DNA of 64,000 nucleotides from Cannabis sativa. Taxonomy: Eukaryota; Streptophyta; Magnoliopsida; Rosales; Cannabaceae. The stretch covers positions 17,360,001 through 17,424,000 of the forward strand of contig NC_083603.1 in the NCBI RefSeq assembly GCF_029168945.1. The letters run 5' to 3'. Position numbers and translations under genes: made by a program. Below the pieces are notes generated by a model. It worked only from the letters and a program-made list of their open reading frames with translations, did no database searches and was not told the DNA's origin. Shown here piece after piece: positions 46,175-57,300 of this stretch. Positions within the stretch are counted from its first letter, which is position 1. The number at the start of each line of letters is the position of its first letter.

Positions 46175-46734
46175 CTGAAATAGAAACATTCAGATTAAAA
46201 GGTATAATCAAATGCTAATTGCATGACTTGGAAAATCACAACCATACATGTTGGTTACCCAACAAAGGGAAGGTTACATAATAAAAATGTTTTCGCGATT
46301 AAATGATTGATAAGTGTGCTCTACAAGCTATAAACTAAATCCTGTACACCTATATTGAAAGTTAAACTCAGAGAAGCTTTAAATTTATCATGGTTATGAA
46401 ATGTTAGGTACAAAATACAATTTAAATGCAAAGACATGAAAGTGATGGCTTGGGTCAACTTTGAGTAGAGAAGAAGGGATATTCAATGCAGAAGCATATT
46501 ATTTTTCTTGGGGTCTTTTAAAACATTTTATCAAACACTTGCAGAGCATTGAGTAATAGTTGAACAGTTCCATGAAAAGTAGAAGCAAGAAAACTAACCA
46601 GAGGAGAGGGCAGAGGTGGCTGTCCGAAGAAAAGGGGTCAGAGGACGTAGAGGGACGACGGGACCTCACGATGTTTTATAGGCTCCTCTTTTCGCTTCGA
46701 CGGCGTAAATCGATGCCTCCTCTTCAGGTAAGAT

Positions 46735-46885
46735 GGAACAATGGTGAAGAGAAATGGTGGAGGAGAAGACAAAGAGGTAAGAGAGAAAACAATGGTGAAG
46801 ATGGAACAATGGTGAAGAGAAGACAGAGAGGTGAAGAGAAACAATGGTGGTGGAGAAGACAAAGAGGTAAGAGAGAAAATGATTT
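46735..46885 (+). repeat. GA-rich imperfect tandem repeats
   Basis: AACAATGGTGAAGAG and GGAGAAGACAAAGAGGTAAG words recur several times, purine-rich on the plus strand. This lies just inside the right terminus of the MULE, where the promoter and leader of the minus-strand gene would be. Confidence 0.8.
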
Positions 46886-47122
46886 TCTGGAAAATATAAA
46901 AAAAAAAGTTAAAAATATGGAAAAGAAAACCCACATAATAATTTAAAATAGAAAAATACCATAATTTACCTAAAATTAAAATTTATCCATATTTATCTAA
47001 ACATTTAATAAAAATCCATACTATAGGTAATTTCCACTATATTTTCAATGATGATATGTATTAGTTTAGAAATAAAATATTAAGTATATGTAAGTATAGA
47101 AAATCAAATTTCCCAAACTAAA

Positions 47123-48680
47123 CTGTAACGTGAGTTCTTAGGATTTTTTTTAGGAATTTCCTTATTTAGATGTAATACTTCATCAAAAATTATTGAACAA
47201 TAAATAAAAATAAAATTTAAATATTTTTATTATTATATATGAATAAATATAACATATTTGTAATAAGTATTACATGTAATTAGATTAGATCGATTTTTTA
47301 ATAATTTTTAAAGTTTTCTCCAAAAATTGATCTAATCTAAATAGAATATAACTACTCACCTCCAATCAAATTTAATTATTATGGATGTCCAATTTTTAAT
47401 AATTAGATTGAATTTGATTGATTCTGTGTAATTGGATTAGTTTAGAGTAATTAGATGATAAATCAGATCACAATAGTATAGGTAAATACTATTTTGGACT
47501 CTGTATTTTGTAAAAATTACCAGTTGGACACTCTATTTTTTTAAATGACAAAATGAACCATGTATTTTCCAAAATTGTACAAATAGGACCCTGAGCTCAA
47601 TTTTTAACAAATTTATATTTTAATATAACCAACTTTAAGACAATTTTTAACACAAACAGATACAGAAAATATAACCAGTGTTATCATAACATGTGTCGAT
47701 CGGATTATTATTATATTTTATTTTGACAAAAAATCAATTCAGGTCTTATTTGTACAATTTTGAAAAATACAGGGTCTATTTTATCATTTAATAAAACAGA
47801 GGGTCCAATTAATAATTTTTGTAAAACACATGGTCCAATATAGTATGTATCTTAAAAATATTTAATTACAATTAAACTTAGTGTATTATTATATTTTATT
47901 TTGAGAAAATACAATATTTAAATTATAATTTAATTAAATAAAGAGAGCGAACAATTATTTTTAAAATGGAAAATGAAATTTATATTTTATAGTTATATAA
48001 AAGAAGAAGGCAAAATGATGAATAATATACTGTGGTTGTTAACATTTGATTAAGTCAATATGAATATTAACACATGGATCAGGTGCCACATTGAACGAAT
48101 AAAATCATTAATAATTATGATTATTTATATGGAAAAGAAATACAATGAAATGAAATAACTTAAGAGGCCAAGGCCTACCCAAGCAAAAGTTTCTTACTAA
48201 AGTTTTGTCTTGTATATTTTATTAAACTTATAATTAATCTTCTATTTTATTTTATTTTATTTTTAGAAAAATTCTTTGAGAGAAAATACTCTCCTTAAAA
48301 CTTCAAGAGTAAAGAAAAAACAAAGAGGGAAAATATTATTTACTTTTTTTTTTTGAGGGAAAAAATATTATTTACTTCATAAATGAGATTTAATGAAAAA
48401 AAAATAACTATAAAAGGTTGTAACGTATATGGTTTTTCGAAAAAAGAAGACAAAAGCTTGAAAATATTTTCTTTCTATTTATTAAGATTATGAGAATTAT
48501 TGTTTCAAAAAAAGAAAGATTATGAAAATTATTTTTTGTAATTGTTTTTTTCTCCAAGTATTTATGAAAGATATAAGGTTGTCCATTTTTTTCTGCTCAA
48601 TATACGAAAAATAATTGATTTATTCGATCTTTCTAGATGGAGACCAAACAAAATAGACAATATATATCCACTAATGTAAG
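47123..48680. other. AT-rich spacer with a MITE, no gene
   Basis: Apart from the foldback element at 47481-47851 and a short inverted repeat (TTAGATTAGATCGATTTTT with its complement, 47283-47341), nothing is recognised. Poly-A/T tracts are common. Confidence 0.6.
47481..47851. mobile_element. Foldback MITE, about 371 bp
   Basis: Left arm from GGTAAATACTATTTTGGACT and right arm ending TAGTATGTATC are inverted copies over about 105 bp with moderate divergence (GGACxCTGTATTTT / AAAATACAGGGTC words). The centre is AT-rich. No clear TSD was found. Long-armed, non-coding foldback elements of this sort are usually derived from Mutator-like elements; that is inference. Confidence 0.65.
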
Positions 48681-48685
48681 TATGT

Positions 48686-48716
48686 TACGTGGCACTTATC
48701 ACCAATGTACACGTGT
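48686..48716 (+). promoter_or_regulatory. Two ACGT-core elements (ABRE/G-box type) upstream of the aquaporin gene
   Basis: TACGTGGC (48686-48693) and ACACGTGT (48709-48716) lie about 20 bases apart and 310-340 bases before the start codon. Closely spaced ACGTG cores of this type bind bZIP factors and are typical of abscisic-acid and drought-responsive plant promoters. Function here is inferred from spacing and position. Confidence 0.5.
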
Positions 48717-48896
48717 CAATCACACAGGACTCTAGCGGCTGATTGCTTCACTTTTTTAGAAATGTAAACATTTTTTTAAAAAATTTCACAGCCTGTCAAC
48801 CAATCAGCTGTTCACGTTGTAATTATTAAATTAATTAAAAATAAAAATAAAACCGGGAACCGTCTATATCCAGTTTAACAAGCCTCATGTGCTTCA

Positions 48897-48905
48897 GTAT
48901 AAGTA
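48897..48905 (+). promoter_or_regulatory. TATA-like box of the aquaporin gene
   Basis: GTATAAGTA, about 125 bases before the ATG, followed by a CT-repeat (CCCCTCTCTCTCTCAC, 48951-48966) typical of plant 5' UTRs. Confidence 0.5.
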
Positions 48906-49025
48906 AGCTCAGAGAGCTGAGATGTGGAAAACAAACAAGTGCTATAAGCCCCTCTCTCTCTCACTCTCCACTCGTGTAACACACACCGTCCGATCAACAA
49001 TCTTGATCATCATCACAATATCAGT

Positions 49026-49909
49026 ATGCCGATCAGAGACATCGCCGTCGGTAGACCCGAGGAGGCAACTCAACCAGACGCCTTAAGGGCGGCCTTGGCT
49101 GAGTTTATCTCAACTCTGATCTTCGTCTTCGCCGGTTCAGGTTCAGGTATCGCCTTCAACAAGCTCACCGACAATGGTGTCACCACTCCCGCCGGTCTCA
49201 TCTCCGCCGCCATAGCTCACGCTTTCGCACTATTCGTCGCCGTCGCAGTCGGAGCCAACATCTCCGGCGGACACGTCAACCCTGCCGTCACCTTCGGCGC
49301 CTTCGTCGGCGGTAACATCACACTCCTACGTGGCATCCTTTACTGGATCGCTCAGCTCCTCGGCTCCACCGTCGCCGCCTTGCTCCTCAAGTTCGTCACC
49401 GGTGGTTTGGTGAGAATAACTTTTTTACTGATTATTTATTAATATTATTATAAGTTTGTTACGATTTAGTTAGTTAGTTATGGAGTAGTCACGAGCTTTA
49501 TTTTTAATGTGGGTTTTGATTCGGTGTTTCGCAGGCTGTTCCAACATTCAACTTATCTGCTGGAGTTGGAGTATGGCAAGGATTGGTCTTCGAGATCGTG
49601 ATGACCTTTGGATTGGTTTACACAGTTTACGCCACAGCCGTTGATCCCAAGAAGGGTAATTTGGGCATTATTGCTCCCATCGCTATTGGTTTCATCGTTG
49701 GTGCTAACATCTTGGCTGGTGGGGCCTTCGATGGGGCCTCGATGAACCCAGCAGTGTCTTTTGGGCCTGCTTTGGTGAGCTGGAGCTGGGAGAACCACTG
49801 GATCTACTGGGCCGGGCCTTTGATCGGTGGTGGTATTGCTGGGCTTGTATATGAGTTCGTCTTCATCTCCCACACCGGCCACGAACAGCTCCCAACCACT
49901 GATTACTAA
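49026..49909 (+). CDS. TIP1: Tonoplast intrinsic protein, TIP1 class aquaporin (exons 49026-49409 and 49535-49909)
   Basis: Two exons joined across a 125-base intron (GTGAGA...TTTCGCAG, 49410-49534) encode 252 residues, the usual TIP1 length. The protein has six membrane segments and both NPA boxes (SGGHVNPAV, Asn85; GASMNPAV, Asn199). The aromatic/arginine filter reads His65, Ile187, Ala196, Val202, the TIP1 pattern that passes water and often urea or H2O2. It acts in the vacuolar membrane. The coding sequence is GC-rich in exon 1 compared with its AT-rich surroundings, with no stops or shifts. The N-terminus [14 protein letters not shown] and C-terminus [11 protein letters not shown] are standard TIP1 ends. 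Unusually, there is no cysteine, including at the usual mercury-sensitive site in helix 3 ([10 protein letters not shown]). The member number (1;1, 1;2 and so on) cannot be set. Confidence 0.95.
49410..49534 (+). other. Intron of the TIP1 gene
   Basis: GTGAGA donor and TTTCGCAG acceptor, AT-rich, phase 0 after TGGL. Without splicing the frame runs into a stop within the intron (at 49440). The position after the third membrane helix agrees with the common TIP intron site. Confidence 0.9.
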
Positions 49910-50200
49910 GCCATTTAAAACGATGCTTTAGTTTCACGGCTTGGTGTATTTATTTGGTTTCGAGGGTTTTTTTTCTTTTCATTTTCAATTTGTGTTTAAT
50001 CTCCACCGTTGATCTTTTCATTATCTCAACAAAATCATGATCATTTTGATCTTTCTCCCTACTCTACCATGTTAATGTTTTGCCCTGTATTGCATTATTG
50101 TGTGTGATTATTCGATGGAAGACAGGGTGATTGAATTGATCATTTCTCTCCGTTGTATTTATTATTTTAGCTTTCATTTTCTCCCTTGTAATTTAAAATT
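49910..50200 (+). other. Probable 3' UTR of the TIP1 gene
   Basis: T-rich sequence after the TAA stop with TGTAT/TTGTAA-type words near 50085 and 50150-50200 that could serve as plant polyadenylation signals. The end is not precisely identifiable. Confidence 0.4.
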
Positions 50201-53200
50201 AATTCTTCCTTTTAAATAATTTTTGGTTTTTATATATATACCCTATTATATTTGTTCAAAAAAAAAACACCTATTACATAATTCTAATAGTAAATTATTG
50301 AAAAGACTGAGGTATTAAAGAACCTAAGATAATTCTATTTTTAAAGAACCTACTAATCTATTACAAATAAATTAATATTTTATAGTAGTTTTTTTTATCC
50401 AAAATCTTTTATTATCTAAATACCGTACATTATATTTTCAATAATATTATATAGTATTTTATATTTTAAAATTTATGAATTCTAAATTTAAATTTAATTA
50501 TTTGTCAATTTAATAAACTTTTAATTATTTATTAAATTTTAAAAAGTTTATTAGATTGACAAATAATTAAATTTAAATTTATTAAATTTAATAAACTTTT
50601 AATTATTTATTAAATTTTTATCTCAAAAAAAATTATTTATTAAATTTAAATTTAGGATAGTAAACAGTATAATTTTTCAAAATACAAATTATCAAGTGAC
50701 TATTATTGAAAAGACTAAGGCATCAAAACTTGGTTTTGGAGAGGTATACACCATTTCTTTTATGCATTAAATTTAACATAATTATTATTATTTTTTTTAG
50801 TACAAAACATAATTTTTTTACAGTTCAATTAAAAGAAACACACACTAAAATACTATATTGCAATGTGTAAAATACATAAATGGTAATTTACGGCATAAAT
50901 AGCGGTAATAATACTAGTTATTAAATGTTAAGTAAATTGCTACGGGATAATTTTTAATTGGTCCAAATTACTCACAAAGTTCCAAAATTATAATCTTATT
51001 ATTATTACCGTCAAAAATTAAATTTCAATATTTATTTAAAATTACAAATTAAATTTAAATATTTATACTATAAATTACTCAACTTTTTATATTAGAAATA
51101 ATCGAAACCAAATCATATATTACGTAAATAAGGACAAAAGAAGATGCTAACTTTGTTTAAAAGGATTAACTCTACTGACTTATGTCACCTAGTGATTGTA
51201 TGCGTATAAATTCGAAAAACTTCGATGATTATATTAATAAGAACTTAAAAATTTAATAATATAATATGTATTTTAAGTACTATTTTATACTTGGACACAT
51301 TCAGAGATCAACATCTCATAAACTCTATCCGCTACATCTTACTAGTGAAATTGAAAAATATAAGAATAATAAAAAAAAAAAAGATTGGATAAGTATGACA
51401 TGCATGTTAGAGTATTTCATTTACTTATATGAAAGAGAAATACTAAAAAAGTCACCGTGCCTAACATTTTTTTATGTGTTATTTTTATTATTGGTTTAAT
51501 TAAATACCGTGTCTCATATAATTTAATATAATTATTTTTAAAGATATTGTTAGTCAATCGCAAGATAACACATCTAAAAATGTTAAACGATAAAAAAAAA
51601 AGGATTTTGTTTAGAAAAGCCCCTTAAAAAAAGAAAGAAAAACTCAAGCTGTACTACGGGTAATAACCTAGATACCAATTCTCAATTTAATCCAACACTC
51701 ATTTGATGATAAATCATAAAGAGATTTTTTTTTTGACACCAAAATCATGAAGAGATCTAGAAAGCACATTTGGGTTAATCCAATATATAATTGATTACCC
51801 CCTTTGTGAATTACGTGAAATTAAAAGTCAAAAAAATAAATCTTTCTCTCATCAATAATGTCACTCTTGAAGACTGATATACAATAGTGTCATATTACAT
51901 AGTTCATTTCCCACTACTCCTACTTACCCAAAAGCATGGGCAAAAGTTAATAGAACTACCACTGCTTGCTGCTGCTATAAATCGCAATGTGTAGAAGCTG
52001 CTATTCTTTTTATTTATTTATTTGTTTATTTTTTTATATTTATATATAAATATAAACGTCACGTCACCTTCACCTCTTTTGGTGCCATGTTATGCTACTT
52101 ACTTTACTGGCTAGCTTGGCCCATGGCAATTGGCAACTTGTGTGGGATTGATTTTGATTTTGACCTCTTCTTCCTTCACAATGTTTAATTTACATTATTC
52201 ATAAAACGAATGCTACATCTTATTATTACTCTATTCACAAACCGCCTGTGTTTGTAAATATATATATATATACATATATAAGCTTCACTTAAAAAGAATT
52301 CCCTTTAATATATACCTATTATGTAGTGATTATATTACTCTGTATGGTGAGGCCAATATTTTTAATTACGAGTAATGGAATTGTGGTAGGTTAGAACTTG
52401 TTGAGAAAAATCATTAATGGACGTACAGTTCATATCATCATGTACATCTACTTTAATTTCGCTCATTTGAATTAGGTCACCGCCACTTTTTATCGACCTA
52501 AAAAGCCGTTCTATTCATCCACATTATTTTCTCTCTCTTTTTTTTTTTTTTTAAGAAAAATTAATGTATATGCATAAGTTCTGAGCTGTACATATATAAC
52601 TTAAATTAATAATATAAGTAAAAAATGCAGTGAAACTACTCAATTTGTTACACTTACAAATACTCCAAATCAAGATATATTTTTTAAAACCATAAATTAA
52701 AATAAATATATATAGTTAAAAACCTACTTCTACTAAAAAAAAAAAACACATATTTTTTATTAGGCTAGAAGACCCATAACCTGTGTAATTGTTCGAATAA
52801 TATGAATGAATTCCTTAAAAAAAAAACTACTTTTAACTCAAAATATATAGATAGATATTTGGATTACAACGTATACGGTATACGTACCCTAAAAGACAAG
52901 TTATTAATAGGTTTTTTATTATTTATTTTAGGTATATACTGTAAGACCCTTGGAATGTCCATACAATCGTGATCAATTAACATGCAAATATACGATTAAT
53001 AAACAAAACAATATTATACTAGATATTTATATGTATCATTTGTAGGAAGAAATATTCTATATAAATATGTATTAGTTGTAATATGAACTAATAATTAATA
53101 TAGATTCCTCTCAATTTAGGGAACTATACGTACAGGGCCAAACATGTGATACTCTGGACCAGATTTATTGCATTGCTTGCACTGCCCTATATGTGTTTCT

Positions 53201-53625
53201 TATATAAAGTAGAGGACCCATTTTTTATTGTTGTTACGGATTTTTTTTAATAGACATTCTAATAACATAATTGATGTCAATTAATTTAATACCCTTCTAT
53301 TAACGTAACACGCCAACATCTTTACTGTAAAATCAAAATAATCCCATACTATCTCAAAAATGACATGCAATCTCACTATATCAACGCGACACAATCTTCT
53401 ATTAATCACGGGACTATATCTTCTTTAAAGAGCACGTGAAACACAAAAGCATAAACGAAACCTATAAATTTACAACTCGAACCATTCTCACCAAAAAAAA
53501 AAAAAAAAAAAAAATCAATTAAAGACCAAAAAAGCTTCATTAACATACTGATGAAGCATCAATAATCGATGTCGTTCTCAAACTACAAAAAAGATCTGCA
53601 ATTTATTTCTATGGGGTTTATACAT
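50201..53625. other. AT-rich intergenic DNA, no gene recognised
   Basis: No open frame longer than about 77 codons and none with a known domain. It contains a near-perfect hairpin (50484-50580), poly-A/T tracts and TA repeats (52260). Confidence 0.6.
50484..50580. repeat. AT-rich inverted repeat, 39-bp arms
   Basis: The arm at 50484-50522 and its complement at 50541-50580 differ at one position, with an 18-base loop. A third partial copy follows at 50575-50640. It could be a small foldback element or a cruciform-forming site. Confidence 0.8.
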
Positions 53626-53626
53626 T

Positions 53627-54097
53627 TGTGCAAGTTAGACAGTTATGCTAGTTAGAATTTTGTTAGTTAAATTCTGTTAAGTTTGTTAGCTCAGTAACAC
53701 GTGTATTGGGTCTATATATTAAGACCATTTGTTATTTAGTAGCTTGAGAGAAAAGGTTGAGGATGTGTGTTATTGTAAAGGGTCTGAGAATTGTATAACT
53801 CATGTTTCTCGAGTGAGCCATTTCAGTAGGAGCAAGACTCCATTTTGTTCATGTTTTTCTGTCCCTGTTGTGTATCAACTCTGAGCATCATCTTCAATTA
53901 ATAAAGGCAAAGCCTCAAGGTAGTTCCACCCAAGGAGTAGATCTAAGATTTTCTGCTTGTGATCGAACCTTGTAATTCAAGTGTTCCCATACTCTGTTTT
54001 TTTTTTTCATACTGTGCATTGTTAGCTTTAGTTTTCTTTGTTATTCTTTGATTTCAGTGTATTTGTTATGTTCTTGGAGGGTGATTGAATCACCACA
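53627..54097 (+). mobile_element. LTR of a Tork/Tnt1-like copia element (left edge approximate)
   Basis: It ends in ACCACA at 54097, three bases before a primer-site-like sequence. It contains CTATATATTAAGACC (TATA, 53712-53721), a leader-like stretch, and ATTAATAAAGGC (53896), which resembles a polyadenylation signal. The left TG end is uncertain among several TTAG-rich candidates between 53627 and 53665. Confidence 0.65.
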
Positions 54098-54099
54098 AA

Positions 54100-54113
54100 T
54101 TGTATCAAAGCAC
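54100..54113 (+). other. Primer-binding site (initiator tRNA-Met type)
   Basis: TTGTATCAAAGCAC compared with the consensus TGGTATCAGAGC: two changes, both G-to-T or G-to-A. Confidence 0.65.
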
Positions 54114-54165
54114 AAGTTTCTATTGTGAAACTAAGAACCGTGATAATCAAAGTTAAAGAACAAAG

Positions 54166-55949
54166 ATGGCAACTACAAGATTTGAAGTGGGTAAATTTAC
54201 AGGAGCCAATGACTTTGGTCTTTGGCGAATCAAGATGAAGGCACTGCTCGTGCATCAGGGTATTGCAAGGGCCATAATGGAAGCTGGCTCTAAAGAAGGA
54301 GAGGAAGCCAAGAAAGTTTCTTAAGAAACTGAGATGAAAGCTCATAGTGCCATTTTGTTAAGCATAGGAGATGAAGTCCTTTGAGAAGTTGTTGATGAAG
54401 AGAATGGATTGGGATTGTGGAACAAACTTGGATCAATATACATGAAGAAATCTCTGGCAAAAAAACTCTATTTGAAGAAGAAGCTTTACACCGTGATAAT
54501 TGATGAAACCAAGGAACTCAGGAAGTATCTTGATGACTTCAACAAACTAATCTTAGACTTAAACAACATTAGGGTTCGAAATGAGGAAGAAGATCAAGCT
54601 ATTCTACTATTAAGCTCCTTGCCTAAAAACTATGAACATTTTGTGGATACGATCTTACATGGCAAGGATACCTTAACTATGTTTGAAAGTAAATGCTGCA
54701 CTCAATTCAAAAGAAATTTAGAAGAAGGTTGATGACATATCAGAAATTGGTTGTGAAGGGTTGTTTGTTCAAGGAAGAACTGAAAAGGGAGACTTCAAGA
54801 AATCAAAGATTGGACACAAGTCAAATTCCAAAAACAAAATTCCAACTGGGAAGAAATACTTTTACTATAAGAAAGATGGACATTTCAGAAATGAATGTTA
54901 CCTATTAAAGAACAAGCTTAAGAGAGATAAGAGTAAAAAAAAAGGTGAAGCAGATGTTGCATCTAGTGGCTATGATTCAATAGATGTTCTAGTTGTCTCA
55001 ATTAAAGATTCAAGAGGAGAATGGATCCTTGATTTTGGCTATTCATTTCACATGACTCCAAATAAGGATATGTTCACCAGCTATGAAGAAAACTCAGTTG
55101 GTACAGTTCTTCTAGGAAACAATAAGGCATGCAAGATTCTTGGAATTGGCACAGTTGACATGAAGATGCATGATGGCATAACTTGAATAGTACAAAATGT
55201 GAGGTATGTGCCTGATCTAAAAAAAACTTGTTGTCAATTGCTATGTTTGATAATCATGGCTATACTATAAAAATAGATAATGACACTCTCAATATCTTAC
55301 AAGGTTCTCTAGTGGTTGATACTACATGATTGGAACTGCAGTTAGGAACAACATCACCTACTGTCAATAATGTCAACAATGACAGTATAGACCTATGGCA
55401 TTTGAGGCTTGGTCATGTTAGTGAGAGAGGCCTCATTGAACTTGACAAGCGTGGATTGTTTCTTGGTGGATTAAGTGGCAAACTTGGTTTCTGTGAAGAG
55501 TGTGTTTATGGTAAAAGTTGCAGAGCTAAATTCTCTACTAGACAACACTACTAAGAAAAAACTAGCCTATATACACTCTGATCTCTAGGCTCAATCTAGA
55601 ATCAAGACTCTAGGAGGTGCAAGCTATTTTATTAGCATCATAGATGACTTCTCAAGGAAAGTATGTGTGTTCCTCTTGAAGAGCAAGGATGGGGCTTTCA
55701 ACACTTTTGTCAACTGGAAAAAGTTAATTATAAATCAAACCAGATGTAAAATTAGAAAGCTAAAGACTGACAATAATTGGGGATATTGCTCAAAGAAATT
55801 TGATGACATCTGGAAGGAACATGGGATAGCTAGACACTTAACAGTTAGGGATACACCTCAGCAAAATGGACTTGCTGAAAGAATGAATAGAACTCTCATT
55901 GAGAGAGTAAGGTGTATGCTAGAGGGTGCTGAAAGAATGAATAGAACTC
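54166..55949 (+). pseudogene. Decayed gag and partial pol of the Tork/Tnt1-like copia element
   Basis: The ATG at 54166 starts MATTRFEVGKFTGANDFGLW, the classic Tnt1-type gag opening, followed by stops (54322, 54382), then DDFNKLILDLNNI and DQAILLLSSLPKNYEHFVD. The gag zinc knuckle reads YFYYKKDGHFRNEC, so its first two cysteines are tyrosines. The protease has WILDFGYSFHMTPN, with DSG changed to DFG. The pre-integrase motif LWHLRLGHVSERGL is at 55396. Integrase goes on to TPQQNGLAERMNRTLIERVR and then ends at a junction with a reversed gypsy element near 55945. RT and RNase H are absent. Fully inactive. Confidence 0.85.
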
Positions 55950-56200
55950 CATTTGGTTTTGGGACGAGAACATGAATGGATATCCACGAGGGATAGAACG
56001 ATTCACGTATAAAGTCGTTAACCAACAACTTGTCTACTTCCTGCTTGAGTGCCCTTTACCTCTTGGAATCCAAGGGTCATCTCTTCTGTCTCTTGGCTAG
56101 GTAATTTGGGTCGAAATTCAAGTGGTGACAGATGATCTTAAGGTCAATCCCTACCATATTTGAGTGGCTCTAGGCGAACTGATCTTGCTTTTCCCTCAAA
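55945..56200 (-). pseudogene. Start of gypsy reverse transcriptase
   Basis: On the minus strand: QFA*SHSNMVGIDLKIICHH, then an NFDPNY and KRQKR block, EVDKLL, FIRESFYPSWISIHVLVPKP and NG. This is the opening of a Tat-lineage RT (FAWSHxDMPGIxP...). The catalytic YxDD lies further on and is lost. Confidence 0.75.
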
Positions 56201-57300
56201 AAACTTATTAGTTGCTATTTTAATTGTTCATCCAGGTTCTTACCAATGAATACACACTTTGTGAGATTTCTAGGATCTAGAACAACCTCTTCCAATTCCT
56301 CAATTGGTTTCAATGAATTTCGTTCATCTTGAATCCGAGGATCAAGATCCTCATCCTGCTTCTCACCCTCCTCAATCATGACTACCATTAGTTGGTGACC
56401 GACCTTTTTATTCTGCAGCTCTATGCGGTAGCATTCGCGAGCCAGCATTTGGTCACCTCACACTACTCCCACATTTGTCGGTGTCTGAAACTTCAAGGAT
56501 AAGTGCTTAATTGAATTGATTGCCCCTAGTCCAATTAACGCTGGTCGACCCAATAGTATGTTGTAGGCTGATAGCAGGTCGACAATAAGAAAGTCTTGCA
56601 TAATATTGGTGGATAAAGGTTCTTCGCCCACGGTTAATGGGAGCTCAATTATTCCATGACTGGTGACACTGTTACCTGTAAATCCACATAGATTTACCAT
56701 GCAAGGTTTTAATTTGCTTTTTCTAGCCCCATTTTCTTCAGTGTATCCCTATAAAGGATATTCACTGAACTTCCGTTATCCACCAACATCCTTTTTACCC
56801 TTTTGTTGGTGAGCTAGATGGTAATTACCAGTGGGTCGACGTGAGGATACCTCAGGTGTTTTGCATCTTCCTCCGAGAACACAATTGGAGGTTCTTCAAT
56901 CTTAGCTCTTTTAGAAGGTTTTCGAGCAAAAGTAGACTGCTCGTTCTTAACTTCTTTTTCATATCTCTTTTGGGCATTGTTACTTTCCACAGTAATATGT
57001 GGTCCTCTTGTGATAACCAGAATATCCTCTTCTTTGAGAGGAGAAGGTTGTAATCTTTGGTTGCGTAGGTTATTAGGCGGATTAGGCTGGTTTTGTCCAT
57101 CGCCTGGTCGCTTCACATATTGCCTGAAGTGACCCCGCACGATAAGACTTTCTATCTCGTCTTTCAGTTGATGACATTCCTCTGTCGTATGCCCAATGTC
57201 CTTGTGATACTTACAAAACTTGGTTGCATCTCTCTTATGTCTCGCATGCCTCATGGGCTCAGGTTTACGGAAAGCGACCCTGTGCTCATGTGCGAGATAG
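56201..57300 (-). pseudogene. Gypsy protease region and gag zinc knuckle
   Basis: The segment at 56814-57254 has [20 protein letters not shown], a knuckle-like box of Tat gag proteins (CX2H variant). The segment at 56458-56700 has [20 protein letters not shown], the usual sequence around the retropepsin C-terminal ILGRP motif. The frames are separated by stops or shifts (near 56457, 56701 and 56813). Confidence 0.75.

Larger units (their letters stand above)
40756..47114. mobile_element. Mutator-like element (MULE), 6.4 kb, internally deleted, with captured exons
   Basis: Terminal inverted repeats of 27 bp (40756-40782 and 47088-47114) with two mismatches, starting GGGAAATTTGATTTT. Perfect 8-bp direct repeats AAACTAAA flank it (40748-40755 and 47115-47122). 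Inside on the plus strand are a leader with an intron and the two ends of a MULE transposase; on the minus strand are a Ulp1-protease fragment and two host-like exons. MULEs with Ulp1 domains and MULEs that pick up host gene pieces (Pack-MULEs) are both known in plants. The catalytic transposase core is gone, so it would need help to move. Confidence 0.88.
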
